64,000 nt of DNA from Asterias rubens (lineage: Eukaryota > Echinodermata > Asteroidea > Forcipulatida > Asteriidae). The DNA is taken from positions 1,178,001-1,242,000 of the forward strand of contig NC_047063.1 of NCBI RefSeq assembly GCF_902459465.1, written 5' to 3'. Positions 1 through 23,800 of the stretch are shown piece by piece. The translations under genes and the position numbers were made by a program. How positions within the stretch are numbered: the stretch's first letter is position 1; every line of letters starts with the position of its first letter. The notes below the pieces were generated by a model. The model did not search any database, was not told the origin of the DNA, and saw nothing but the letters and a program-made list of their open reading frames with translations.

Positions 1-227
1 TTTCGAACTTTAGTTCTGAGAAGTGCAAAGAGCTCTTAATAATTTAAGGAAAGCAGTGTTTATTTCTTGAAACCATCATATGCAAACTAGATTTCTAAAC
101 ATTCACCTCTAATGATCACTTGTAAAACTTCTTGTAACCCTTTTATATTAATCCTTGTTATTCAATATTTGTAAATTTTGGTTTGTCCTTTTCATTTAAT
201 ATGCTTTTTGATTTGTTTTTCTTAAAG

Positions 228-10704
<10,477 letters not shown>

Positions 10705-11079
10705 TGATGACGGTACAGCCATTTCCTCTGCACTGTTATCTTCTTGTTGTATGCTACAGTATCAGAACAGTATCTTAGTTCATGATGCTGTGTTTTTATG
10801 ATCATGCCAATTTGACTTATGTAATTATTTTGTCCAGTAATATAAAGATACTAGTAGGGTTGTTTGGAAATGGTAGAGGTTTCCAGTTTAATGTTTGCCA
10901 ATAATCTTTCTTGGCTCCAAATCTGAACCAGGAGATTGTTTTTTAATGCTGCTTCCCAGGTTGTTTTGTAATTTTGATGTGATCCCTGCTTATGATACGG
11001 CAGTTATAGGTTGAATGGCTTCTGACTGGGACCCCCGAACAAAGTATTGGCAACATAGGGAGACTGCCAACATAAGAGC

Positions 11080-11290
11080 TAGATTGTTCAGTTGGTAGAG
11101 CATCGGTGTGGCCAGAGATTCTTTCCCACATACGATGGATTGTGTAGAAATTTTGTCTGATAGTGCCCTCTTTTGAATCAACTTCCAGCCCATGTTAATT
11201 TACTGTAAGGGGGACACACAAAATCCCCCAACACCGGCATGTTAATCTGGAGGTTACAGGTTCAAGGTTCAAATCCCGCTCTATTCAATT
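11080..11290 (+). repeat. tRNA-derived SINE split by an insertion
   Basis: A-box text AGTTGGTAGAGCATCGG at about 11090 and B-box text GGTTCAAATCC at about 11270 are about 170 bp apart, although a SINE head needs only about 40. About 130 bp appears inserted between the anticodon-arm halves. Confidence 0.55.
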
Positions 11291-11448
11291 TGTCTTTGTT
11301 CAATTCACTAAGAAGTTAGGACGATAACAAACATTTATGAAACTTGTTATGGCATCAAGTTATCAGTATTGCCTCTTGCATTTACGCCACTGTGGTTTGT
11401 AGTTGTTGACCTTATTGCAGAGAGGCTGGAGAGGCAATTTAATGCTCT

Positions 11449-11499
11449 CCCGTGACCTTTTGACAATACCCGCTGGTATTATCAAAAGGTCATTGGAGA
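11449..11499. repeat. Hairpin
   Basis: GTGACCTTTTGACAATACC pairs with GGTATTATCAAAAGGTCAT around a four-base loop. It lies 3' of RBM5/10, in its UTR or intergenic. Confidence 0.7.
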
Positions 11500-13309
11500 T
11501 ATACAAATTGCGTAGTCGCCAGTAACAGGCATGCGCAGCAGCAACTCCGAATTGGCTAATTCATTTCCTCAGGTTCACACCTTCAGCATTATTCCTACTA
11601 CCATCTTCTTGTTTTATAGACTTGCCGGTGGTGCTGGTGTTGTGTCCAATAATGTCCAAGCAGTGTTGTAGTTAAGTATTTTTCAGACCAGCATCAAGTC
11701 CTGCCAAGCACTGATAAGATGGCTGATAAGTTCTCAAGTATGAGTACTTGGGTCATCGTGTACGAGAACAAGTACCAAGTTCGAGTGCAACAGCCAAGTA
11801 GTAAAAAAAAAAAAAAAATGCAAAGTGAGGTACATAAATTTTGTATTTTGTTTTACCAATTTGTTATTATTTGCTTATTACAATAATTTCTTCCAAACAT
11901 GAATACATCATAGACGTCTTCAATTTAATTAGTGCTGCTGCCTTTAACCCTTTAGGATTTATCATGTATATTCCTGTGTTATAATTGAATCTTTTAGTGA
12001 TGTTGAACATGAAAATAGTTTTCTTTCCAATGCATGCAATCATCTGTAGCGTCTTGTATATTTTTGATAAAAGCTAGCTCAAAGAATATTTTGGGTAGGG
12101 AAGTATTTTGGTTTGTAATGTCACTGATAGTCAGTTGCAAGCTCTGTAAAGGAGACGGAATGCAAACAATGAATTTAAAAAATGGATTGGATTATTGCCA
12201 AGAAATTGGAGATGAGAAATTTATGATTTTATCCAAATTTAAATCCGGCTCTGATCTGCTTCTGTAGTGCTGATGATACTAATCACAGAAGCTCCTTTAA
12301 ATTCAAGGGTTGCCATGAGGTGGAAATGCCATCATTTCAATATTCCTCCTAAAACTTGGCTCCTAGTTTCAGATCGTTTTGTCAGCCTCGACTCAAACAG
12401 TTAGTTTACATATTTTTGAAATGGCAATGGCTATTTCTATGAGGGCTGTAGGCAGCCATGGACTGATAGTAAAGTTTAGTTTTAAAATCTGATAAATCTA
12501 GTTTTCTTTTTGTACACAACTATTGGATTCCTTCATGAATCAGGGTAAGTGTGTAGAGGTTTTGTTGCATAAATTGCACAACACACTGTAATAACTTCTA
12601 TATGGATGTATTGACTGTTAGTTGGGTCTATACATGTACTCCAATATTGCAGCATTCAAAAATGAACAACACAGAAATTGAAATCTTCAAAACTTGCCTC
12701 GAGTAGAGTCCTTGAGCTTTGGAAATTTTTATTTCATCTATTTGGGCATTTCAGAAAAATAATTTTGCAGGGTGCTTACTGCCATTAACAATTTATAACA
12801 AGGAGGCTTTGGGGTGGAACTTGCACTACTTCAGGGTCACTACCAAAGTATACCCTTCCTTCAAGCATAACTTTAACGTATGTATTGTTTAGAGGTTAGA
12901 CAGATTTTCAGGAAATGATGTCAATTTAAGACAACAATTTTCCACTTTTAAGTAGCTTTATATTTGCAGAGAAGTAGTTCTGAGCAGCGATGTATAAAAA
13001 TTGACTTTGTATATAATTTCAGCCTACGAATATTTGTAATTACAAAAAAAATGACTTACGGGTGAAGCAATTCAAATATGAAGTTTGTCGCTTGTTATTT
13101 TGTTTTATTTTTGAAGTCAAACATATTGTACAATAATTGAACGTTATGATCGTAGACTATCCAACGACCTCATTGGTTGAGAGTCACATGTGTGTCTTTC
13201 TCTGCCCACACCACTCGACAGAGATGATGTTGGTGGAAGTGTTGTGTCAAACAGCTTCTGCAGCTCTTTGCCATAAGATGCATGAGCCACAGACGAAGAG
13301 ACCACAGTC

Positions 13310-13497
13310 TAATTTCATAAAGCCTGTAAGCACAAAAATGTGCTAAGCACAGAAAAGTACTGCTTATCAAAAACAGGTTACTAGCCCAAATTACATTAAG
13401 TTTATATTGTTGTGACGAGTGCCCCACTTGATTTTTGCTTTTAAAAGACATATTTCAAGCAAAATATGATTGACAGCTTTATGAAATTAGGCTCATG
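13310..13497. repeat. Family C MITE, copy 1
   Basis: Bounded by 'atttcataaagcctgtaagc' and 'acagctttatgaaatta', which are inverted. Internal 'gcacaaaaatgtgctaagca' recurs at 25086-25268 and 30597-30793. Lies 3' of the MRPL46 stop. Confidence 0.8.
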
Positions 13498-13765
13498 TCA
13501 TTAGGATTGATTCCTGTTCGTCTACACAAAGTATCTAAACATTGTTTTAAAGACTTTGGGTTTGGGATTGAGTTGGTCCAGCAAATCACAGTGAAGGTTC
13601 TAACTTGCTCCAAACTATAACAGGCCTTATATTTGGATTTAATAAGAACCGGACATTGCAACACATCTTGTGCAGACACCTCGAGGCTATAGCGTGAGGT
13701 TCTCAACTGCGTGGGACACCGAATTATTAAATGGTTTCTTGACCAGAAGGCTCTGGAGTTGGGTT

Positions 13766-16700
13766 CTAAACTGCTAAACTGACTGGAACTACAAATTGTT
13801 GAACGGTTTCCAGATAAGAAGGAACCACGTATTTGTCCATTTCACTGTGGGCGACCCAGGCATAGTCCTCTATCACATTCTTGTTTATTTGTACATCTCC
13901 AGTCATCAATCTTGCTTTGTAAAAAAAGATCTGCAAAATAATAAGAAAAGATCATTTCAATTAGGAAACAATTATGGATATGTTCGCTTATATTGGCATG
14001 TCCTACTTTGTTTGGGCCACTGTTGGAACAAACAAAGCTCTCAACCCTTGTCAGTTTCTGCAGTGGCAATATGGGTGTCACTGATTGTTTACACGCACAA
14101 ATCAATGCCAGGGAAGTGTGGCTTGGGTGTTTGCACCATTATGTGCACAATGAGGATTAAGGCACATGTAAGTGTGTAACAAGAGGAGGTTTTTAAACTT
14201 GACAAGTCGGTTCTTCATGTTTGATCTCTTCAAGAAACCCACACCCACTCAACAAGATCTTGAACTCATTTATATCTACCATTCACTCATACCACTCATT
14301 ATGTGAACAGTGGTGCGTTTTCACGGCTGTAACCAATAGCTGTTTCGGCCAATGGCCAGTGATCAACCAATGACAAGTTCAATCAAAACAGTTATTGGTT
14401 ACAACTGCGAAAACACCCCAGGATTCCTTGTGTGTGGATTGATACACACTGATCCATTGAGGAGGTCTTAAAACAGTGTTTTCCGTAATCACTGGAGGTA
14501 AATACACAATGGGGTCTTTGTTGTTAGGTTCAGTGTTTCAAAAGACAAACCTTGGCTCCTTTGACTCCGCTCTTTCGTTGCATATCCAGTGGGTAGCTAT
14601 ACTTGAAGCAGGCACTGGGGGCATTGCCGAAGAAATGAGCTCTCATGTCACGCATGCTCTGTGGGCTGCATTGTGATGCTAGAACACGCCCAGCAGTCTG
14701 AAAATACACAATTAGATACTGGTTTCAGGTTTCTCAGTTTATGATGTGGGGGTGTCTATCCAGTGGAATTGAGGATAAAACAAAACCTGGTGTTCCAACA
14801 GAGCTTCGCCTTGGTGTCCAGAATCAATAGAGACGTTGCTAATATAAAGTCCAAACAATTGGAGAACTAAGAGAAGTCCTTGATTTACGAGATTGACAAA
14901 CGTGTGATTGTGGGTGTCAAATTGCTGTTGCTGGTGACAGCTGTTCTCACCTTAACTAGCATCTGTTCTCTCTTTTAAAGGGGTGGGGTGGAATTTGTTT
15001 TGGGGGCATCAGTTGTTAATCTTCGTGTTAATTTTAGCACCATACAAGGTTTCATACTTTAGAAATGGCAGTAAAATCAACCTTCATTTCGAGAGACATT
15101 ATTTTGTTCTGGATATTTTGTGAGCAATGAAAAGTAAATTCATTCAAATCTTGTAAGATTCAAGATAAAATTGTATAATGAAAACAAACCTCCCGCATCG
15201 TTTCCCCTTCTTGTCTGGCACCCTGTGGCATCATCCACATGCTTTTATCTCCCACTTTGCACTTGACAAGCAGCACCAGCTTATCCATGAGTTTCCTTTG
15301 AAGGCTTTGTGGATCATCAATATCTGTATGGAAATAAAATATGTGAGGTTTTGAAAATGCAACATGCAGCAGTTGACACACCCTTGGTGTGTTGACACAG
15401 GACCCGCTGCTCAACATTCGAACTGCCTCTCTAGCCACTGGGCAAATCTCGGTGGTCTACTTGGTATGACACTGCTCCAGATTTGCAAAAGTCGTGGGTT
15501 TGAATCCCACTCGAGTAGTATGCCAGTGATTATTTTCACAGAACTCGGGTAAACACTGAGTATACAGTACCAAACATATATGTCGGTGTATTTGGGTAAA
15601 AAAAACGAAATGAATATTCTTTATCCCTGATGCAAATTTAACATCAATTAAGATGTGTCTATTTAATGGAAGTCTTTAAGATTTACCTGATGTACAACTT
15701 GCCGGTTTAAACTGATTGAATTCCTCCATGTATCTATCCTCCATGTCTAGAGCTGAGATGAGCTCACTGGTTTGATCATCTTCATCATCATCAACAAGGC
15801 CACTTTGTCTTCTCTTGATCCTCTCTCTAAGAAAAGGAACAAGAAACCAATCAATAAATCATCAATAATATAATAATACTACAGATGTATAAATTTAAAC
15901 TACGCGGCCAACATTTGTAAATGTCAAAGACTAGTATCCAACTTTATGTTCCTGTTTATTTCACATCAGAATTCGGACTTGTAAAGCAGAAACTCATATT
16001 CATTTATCAAAAGCCATAGCATTTCAGGCTAAATATTCCAAGGGAATTTTTCCATCTCTATATATACAATGTAAGTTATGTGTACAATTATTTTCAATCT
16101 TAATGTTAAGCACATGGTTCAAAACAATAAGCTCACAAGGACCAGTTCTTCTGCTTTCAACATTCTTTAAACAATTCCAAAAACTTGAACAATAGCCCCC
16201 AAATGGAATCAGGTTGCGTATTCATAGTGGTTACTATCGTAGCATTCACCTAGCTATTGACCCTGGTTGGAATTTCACTCCAGAATGGAAGTGATTACCA
16301 GAAAGTTATAATAATAGGACGACAAATTTATCTCTTACTTGTCTTGAATAACTTGCATCTCATGACTGGATAGTAAACTATTCTCCAGCTCTACGGTCTC
16401 CTGCATGGTCATGTATTCGGTCTCAATCTGTGTGAGCTCCTGGGATACTACAGGGTAACGCTCTAAACAGACGGCACTCATCAGATCCCATCTTGGACTC
16501 TTTGATTCTGATGGCGCTGATGGTACAGATGAAGAATAACGGCAGCGTGGGTGGGAAGACTTCCTGATACGATGATGAGGTAATCTTGGGATGGATGATG
16601 CCGCTGCAGTGAAGAAGAGCAAAATATATGACATGAATGTTTAAATCAGATTTTGTTTATATTTCTTGATGCACAGTAGGCCTTTGTTGATATTATTAAA

Positions 16701-17551
16701 CAGTAATTATTTGGAACAAATAAACACCTGACCCAGTTTGTGCATGCTAAGAAAACAAGCCTGTAGTATGGAGGAAGAATCATGAGGCCTAGGGGAGTGG
16801 ATCAACGTCTTCTCGGCAACAAGGTCAACCAATACGCCATTTTGAGATATGGTTGACACAATTACTAACTGTAATAATACCAAGATTTGGCGTGTCTGTC
16901 TGTAGTAGAACTATTCTATGATGTTAATTCCGCTGGTATAGCAAAACGAACCTCATCAAGTCATAGTTCTAGCTATGTAAAAGTACATTTAACCAATCAA
17001 AGGGTCAACACATGGTCAACACAAGATAGGACCAAGGGCCCAAGGGAAAAGGGATGAGCAGACAGTAGATAGAAGATAGAGATACACAACTCTTGCTTTT
17101 GTTTGGGGCTCCTTTTTTATGCCACAGAATACTTCTTTTTTACTTGCCATTTTGATTTTTGAGCAAATACTTTACAATTGTGACATTAACTCTTTTGTAT
17201 TGTATTTAAGGGCATTTTTATCAATAAAATTAAGATTGTAAGAGATTTCTGGTAATTTTGGGGGCCTAATAATATTTTGTATATAAATCACACTGGTCTG
17301 AAGTGATAGCGCCCTCACGATAACAACCATGTTCTCGCGCGTGTGATATATGACTGAAACTGAACGAGTTTAAAATGAGCTTTTCTTAAAGAATACAACG
17401 ACTGATGTTTTTATTTTTTTGACATATAGATATGCTGAGCTTTGTGTTTTTATTAATTTATTAAAACTATGTTAATCTTACCTCGAACACTTGTAACCGA
17501 AAGACATTTGAAACTCAGATGTCGAAAAATAGCAATACTGGGCGCAGCCAT
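13766..17551 (-). CDS. MRPL46: 39S mitochondrial ribosomal protein L46 (complete, 6 exons)
   Basis: Structural protein of the mitochondrial large ribosomal subunit, with a Nudix-like fold. Exons in transcript order: 17551-17482, 16603-16339, 15826-15687, 15323-15190, 14697-14551, 13930-13766 (stop TAG). CDS is 921 nt, 306 aa; human MRPL46 is 279 aa. The start MAAPSIAIFRHLSFKCLSVT is a basic, amphipathic leader as expected for mitochondrial import. The middle exon carries a conserved acidic stretch (DDDEDDQTSELISALDMEDR). The Nudix-like core reads KLVLLVKCK..SMWMMPQGARQEGETMRE and continues with TAGRVLASQ. The C-terminus has GAKIFFYKARLMTGDV and YAWVAHSEMDKYV, matching the family's final beta strand and helix. 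The Nudix box is degenerate, as usual in this family, so no hydrolase activity is implied. All splice phases close. It is head to head with CXXC1 and converges on RBM5/10. Confidence 0.95.
14311..14418. repeat. Foldback MITE in MRPL46 intron
   Basis: GTGCGTTTTCACGGCTGTAA and TTACAACTGCGAAAACACC face each other, with 'ccaatagctgttt' and 'aaacagttattgg' inside. About 108 bp, in the last intron of MRPL46. Confidence 0.8.
15465..15660 (+). repeat. tRNA-derived SINE in MRPL46 intron
   Basis: B box GGGTTTGAATCCCAC, then a body 'actgagtatacagtacc' and a tail 'attctttatccctgatgca', the inverse of the 6640-6790 copy. Confidence 0.7.
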
Positions 17552-17861
17552 CTTGGATGACTTTTCTTTTGATATTTAAGTTTCTTTTCATAATGTATTT
17601 GTACATTTTTTTTCATATTTTCGATTGAAAATTATATACGTATCATTAAAAAATTTTTACCCAAAATATAAATTTACTTTAAAAACTGTTTTAGCCAAAA
17701 CCCATAAACACTTATTTTCATGTATATCATGGTAAGCAGTGGTACTTGCATACACAACAATCGATGACGTATACACAACGCGAAGTTCCACTTTCTTGTT
17801 TTGAAATGCCAAAATTTCATTAATTTAAATATTTCACAAGTTTATTTCCAAAAAAGACATC
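17552..17861. promoter_or_regulatory. Head-to-head promoter region between MRPL46 and CXXC1
   Basis: Only about 310 bp separate the two opposed start codons, so both 5' UTRs and core promoters must fit here, or upstream non-coding exons exist. The stretch is AT-rich with no obvious TATA box or CpG island. The arrangement suggests a shared bidirectional promoter; this is inferred from spacing only. Confidence 0.6.
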
Positions 17862-20800
17862 ATGTCGGAGAGTGAAAGTAACAGTTCATCGGTAAGTTCA
17901 TTTAGCAAATTTATGGACCGAAACTAGGATGATATTTCTGCTAAAAAATGGTCTTGAGAAGTTGAGTGTCGTCTGTTTGTCATAAAAATTGTACTAACCA
18001 ATGGAAAAGGAAGGTATTGTCGACACTTCATTTACAAATCTGACGGCCACAATTAATTAATTCTGACCTGCGCCCCCTATTTCTTTTTCCCCTGGCCTCA
18101 CTTGTAATATACCAAGGGCTCACACTTGGCTCCACTAGGGGCTAGCTTTACGGAATGGGCAAAAGCAAAGCAAACATTTTGTCACATTATTTGTAAATCA
18201 TATGACGACACTTAAAAGGAACACGTTGCCTTTGATCAGTCGAGTTGGTCTTTGAAAAGCGTTTGAAACCGTTTGTTATAGAATGCATATGGTTAGAAAG
18301 ATGCTGTAAAAGTAGAATACAATGGTCCACACAAACATGCCTCGAAATTGCACGGTTTCCTTTTGCCTCGTCGACTAACACGGTCGGCCATTTATGGGAG
18401 TCAAATTTTATACTCCCATAAATGGCCGACAGTGTTAGTTCGCATAGTAAAAGGAAAACCACGCAATTTCGAGGCAAATGTGTGTGGATCATTGTATTCT
18501 ACTTTTAAAACATCTTTCCAACCATATGCATTTTATAAAAAACGGTTACAAATGCTTTTTATAGACCAACTCGACCGATCCAAGGCAACGTGTTCCTTTA
18601 ATTTCTGTCACTGTGGTGAAAGTGTGCGGATGGGTTTGATTTATGTAAAGAAATTGCAATTATCTCGTCAACTTTCTCGAACGTCATGCAAACTCCGTCA
18701 TTATTTCTCGAACATCACTTAAAATCCAACAAAAATGACATTTGAAACTGGGTGTTTATGACGACCTGAAAAATTATGGAAGCTTCACATTTAAAAAAAT
18801 ATTTTTGATAGATTTTAGGTATGAGGGGCTGCAATAATCAGATAAATTACAGTAGATGTTATGCCAGAAATAAATTATTAACATATTTGCTTTGTTTTTC
18901 CGTCAATGTTATGCTCTCTTCTGTCAGAGTTATATTTAGATACCATTTTGTGTGGTATCTTGCTGAGTTTTTTAAATGGTTATTTGAAAGTACATCAGTT
19001 GGGTCTCACCATAGAAAATATTGAATGTTCCTTGTGCTTTTAAGTGTGCTACCTTTGAGTTAAAGGACAAGTTTCCGTATGGCGCCACCACTTTTTCATT
19101 AATAAAGTATTTAAAATATCTTTGTATATATCAAGTTCAAAAGATTTCTTTTGAAAAATTACATTTGAGGTTGTAAAATTATCCATATTTCAAAGAAGAT
19201 TCCATATATGCACATTTTCCAATACATTTGAACATCATGCTTTCTTTTGTTTTTATGTAGCAAGATGAGATAGCAAAGTCCTTTCAGTACCTGCCAGAGA
19301 GGCAGGCAAAGGTCGCAACGCTCCTTAACATGATGAAGAAAACAGATAAGACTGAGAAACACGACAAAGACAAGGATAAAGACACTGAAGATGATTCTAG
19401 TGATCCCATTTATTACTGCATTTGCCGCTCCACTGATGGGACAAGATTTATGATGTAAGTTTTAACATGATGCATGACTCATAACCCGATGTAGTCTTGC
19501 ATGCAATGTCAGAGTCAGACCTTCATTTTGAAGGAGTGAGCAATTGATCTCTGCCGCACTCCTTACCTTGTCCAAGGAGTCAGTTTCAGGCCTGATACTT
19601 CACAGAGGCAACAAAGGTAATTGACTCCATGCCTTGGTGCTCTAGCCCTTTAAAAAACAAAGCAAACAGGATTGAGGAGTGCAGACATTATTTGACTGTC
19701 GAGTGTTGAGGTGATTTAGTAGGGGGTATAAGCTTTGAGCCAAAGTCATTGAAGAGTCTTGTCTTGTGGATTGGCTCTCACATTTGTGACTGACATTACA
19801 AATGTCTTGCAATTACTATGGGATAACCAGTGAGTTAAAGGAAGGGTAGCTAGTAATTACTCAAAAAATAAACGGACATAATAATATACTTAGTAAGAAG
19901 CACTGCAAAGGAATGAGATTTTTAGAGGAATATGGTTTTAGAGAGAGGGATTAAAAAATGCACAAATTTGTCTTCTCGGGATAAGCAATGTACTTGTGAT
20001 TAGTGGTCGTGAAATGTTTGAGTATGCATGAAACTTGCACGGTCTATTGTAAAATTTGTTGAATGGTGATTATATGTAGAAGGATCTGGGGTCGATTTCA
20101 CAAAGAGTTCGGACTAGTCCTAACTTAGGACTAGTCTTAGGATATATTAATAATGTATGGCTAGTCCTAAGATCCCCCCCCCCCAGATTCTGACTGGTCA
20201 ACAGGATTAGCAGATAAAACTCTTCAATGACGATAGTTTGTGCTCAGATGTACTAAGACCTGCCTTGGTTAAGACAGTGTTTAAGTGCTAGTACAGTCTG
20301 AATGTATTGATTTATTTGATCAGAAATACTTGTCTATATTTGTGCTGTGCAGATGCTGTGATTACTGTGAAGAATGGTATCATGGAAACTGCATTGGTAT
20401 CGAGAAAGAAGCTTCCAGAAGCATCAAGAGATATGCCTGTCCTCCCTGTCAGAGTAAGTATGGTTTTGTATGAACACAGTGTTGTAAAAGTAGGTTCAGC
20501 TTTCTTCAGATGGACTCGGCTAGCTGCTTCTCATGACTGTAGGCAGGGCATCGGTATAAAGTATCTGAATGCTATTGGAGTCGTTGGAGATGGGGGTGTG
20601 AAGAACTTTAAACCAAGTGGACTAAACTGAATGGGCTTGGCGTTGATTGGGTTTCAAGCTTTAGTTGACTTACAAATTTACAAATCATTGCAATAAAAGC
20701 AAACAATTTTGTAAAGCACAGCAATGTCATTTTTCATTAAAAATGGTGGATGTTGATCTCAAACTAATAGGTTAAGGTACACACTGAGCCAATTGCCAGT

Positions 20801-23800
20801 TTGCCCTATATTCTTTAATCTCAATTGCAATTTTCACCAAAAAGAAAGCTTTTGTTTTCTTTGCTTATTGTTCTTTTCTTTTTTCCATTCAGAGAAAAAC
20901 CCAGAAGCGAAGACCCTTTACAAGGAGAAGAAGGAAAAAGTGGAGGTCAGGAAGGAGAAGGAAAAGGAAAAGGAAAAGGAGCGTGAGCGAGAACGAGAAC
21001 GAGAACGAGACAAAGAGAGACATGAGAGAGAACGGGAACAAGAGCTGCACCCCAAGAAAAAAAAGAAGAAAAAAAAGAAGAAGGTTGTCTCTTCAGATGA
21101 GAAGAAAAGGAAGGAAAGAAGGAAAGATAAAATTAAGAAGAAGAAGAAGAGGATGCCTACAAGTTCCTCATCAGATCGGGACAGCCGTAAGGTAACTGGA
21201 GCAGCAGCGGTAAGTATTTACAGTATTTTGTTCTCACAGCAGTCTGGTATTCAGTCAGCCAAAGCCTTTACAGGCCTCAACATTGGGTAAAAATGCTCCA
21301 AGGTAAACTGTGGTGGGTGCACTGTATTGCAAACTGCGTTATTGCCTCAGTGCCCTGGTCATTGCCATGTTGCCCTTTGAAATGCTCCAAATACACTTTT
21401 GTATTTCCCTTATTTAGATCCATTTATAGTAAGGAAAACATGTGAGAAAGGTGTCCTTCTCAAAATTTGAACAGACGATACAGATAAGCATTTATCAATG
21501 ATGTAGCAGGGGTTGTGAAGAGAAATATGTGAAGCGTAACTTCTCTACTATACTCACCTTGCACTATCCAGTTATTATCACATTAGTGAATGTTTTATTT
21601 GTTATGTTTTTCCCACCAGCGTCATGCAAGGCGGTGTGGTCAATGTCAACCATGTCAACTTATTAGCGACTGTGGCAAATGTGATTTCTGCTTGGTAAGT
21701 TTCAGCTCTTACAACAAGAAAATATGTTGGACAGGAACCCTAAGCGTATTGTGCCTTTCGTCCCATTTCTTTTTGATCAGAAAGCCTCAGTCTGTTCTTT
21801 CCTGTTTTGTTTACCATTATGGACCCCAGTTAGAAACCCCAACTGGAGCCTTGCATATGGATTTGGTTTTCCCCCTATTGGTTTACAGTAGTAGTGATTT
21901 TTGAGAGTCCCTTGGTATCATTACCAGAAGGATCTTGCTTTATGATATAGAGTAATATGGACATTCAAGTTGGCCCAGATGTCTCTTCCTTGCCTGTCTC
22001 ATCAAGGGACCATGATTCTAATCCCATCTCCGACTGGAGCCTTGCATGTGGATTGGGTTTTCAGTCCCTACCTAATTGCGTTGGTTTTCCGAAATTGGGG
22101 TTTTCCTCCCACATCTATAATTGAGACTTCTTCGTAATTTTCTGGTCTGGGGTATCTTCAGGCCTACAGGTCACACTGCTGGTCCCTTTTGAGGTTCCTT
22201 TGATTTCATATCGAGAATATTTTTTTAATGCAGCTTGACTGGAATACGTTATCTCATCTTAGAGTACTCCGCAAAAGAAGTGATTGCAACTCTTCCCTAA
22301 CTTAGGCCAATTCTGAATCAGTGGCTACGGCACCGGCTACAGCTGGATTACCATGCTTTAAAGCACAAGCTGACCTGAGCAATAGCTACACTCGCCAGTT
22401 CATTGCCTTAATGTAACTGTATACATATAACATTGTTAGTAATTTATTTAAACTTATTTTCAGGACATGAAGAAATACGGTGGACTAAACAAACTCAGAC
22501 AGAAGTGTCGTTTAAAACAGTGCATTAGACTGGCCAGCGTAAGTTTGTTTTTGATGTATTTATTCGATTTCCTGCTTTTTACTGGTTGGTGTGTTTAGTG
22601 GCAACCAGTGGTTTCACATGGAGCCCTTGCGTATGACGTCACCAGTGCAAACAGTGCCCTCATTGAGGTCGTAGGAAAGCTGTGAGTTGTGCTCAGTGCA
22701 ATTGCTAAGGCAATTAGTTTTGATCGTGATTCCAAACCCCAATATTTGGAAATAGTGAACAATATTTTAAGGGGGTGGATAACTTTCCGGATGGCGCCAC
22801 CGCTTTTTCACCCATTTTTACAACAAGGGATATCTCATTGAGGTAAAGTAGATACTATATTATTTCATATTGAATGAAAAAGTGGTGGCGCCATACGGAA
22901 ATTTTTCCAAGGGGCGATTCACTAAGTTGCTTGTGACTCTGGCGACCAATTGAGTGTGTGTTGTTTCATGTGTTATGTTTAGTTCCTTAAGGTGCAGGTA
23001 CCTTGTCCCACATACCATGCAGGATACTACTGTATGTTAAAGCGCCTTGAGCGTCACTCAGTGACGGATATGCGCGCTATTTAAGAAGCCACTATTATTA
23101 TTATGTTAAGTCTTTGGTAATTACTAATGTTGTCCGCCTGTTTCAAACTATGACTTTGATAGGGTATGTCCGCTCATAACATAATCCAATTTCACTCTGA
23201 TTTTGTTGAAGTTATGTTATTGTGTATTTCATTTTTTGTGTAACTTACCATTCTTTTCATTGTTGTTAACATTTTGAAATGTGCAGAAAGTTCTGAGGCA
23301 TAAGAACCTTGGTTCCAGTCAATCGGAGTCGGACACCAGAAACTGGGATACAGCAAGTCTAGATACAGACACCGACACACAAAGCAGCTTCTCTGAACGG
23401 CCTAATAGAGTAAGTCAAGTAAGTAATGGACTATCACATCACTATCATTGCACAGGAAAGGGCAGTCACAAAGCTTGGTATTTGATTGGCTACCAAAGTA
23501 ATGGACATGACTGTTATGTACGACCCCTAAAATTGTCATCAACTGTGCACTCACTTTTTGAACTGTGTAAAATAAAACTTGTTTGAATTAGCAATATTTG
23601 TGCAACATTTTAAGCTACAAACAACAACAAATTGTTCATGTGTGTTGTGTTGTCATTTAGCCTTCACGAAAAACTCTGCTAGAGTCAAAACGTCAGGCCA
23701 TTAACTATTTTGTTCATTTTCTACCTATTGGTTGGTTAGCAGTTTGAAACAGCTAATTCTGTTTCTCATTTTCTTTGTTGTCAGCAATCAACGCCCTCAT

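Larger units (their letters stand above)
10705..13765. other. Convergent intergenic region, RBM5/10 and MRPL46 3' sides
   Basis: Contains the 3' UTRs of both genes, a broken SINE (11080-11290), a hairpin (11449-11499), an A15 run near 11804 and a family C MITE (13310-13497). Between about 11900 and 13100 I see only AT-rich unique-looking DNA. No coding exon recognised. Confidence 0.6.

Noticed and set aside
13842-14179. Overlapping ORFs on both strands near the MRPL46 3' end
   Set aside because: They are other-frame shadows of the last MRPL46 exon (13766-13930) and its intron.
18187-18722. Two ORFs of 100 and 124 codons with similar sequence on opposite strands
   Set aside because: They read across the two arms of the family B hairpin, which explains their mirror similarity.
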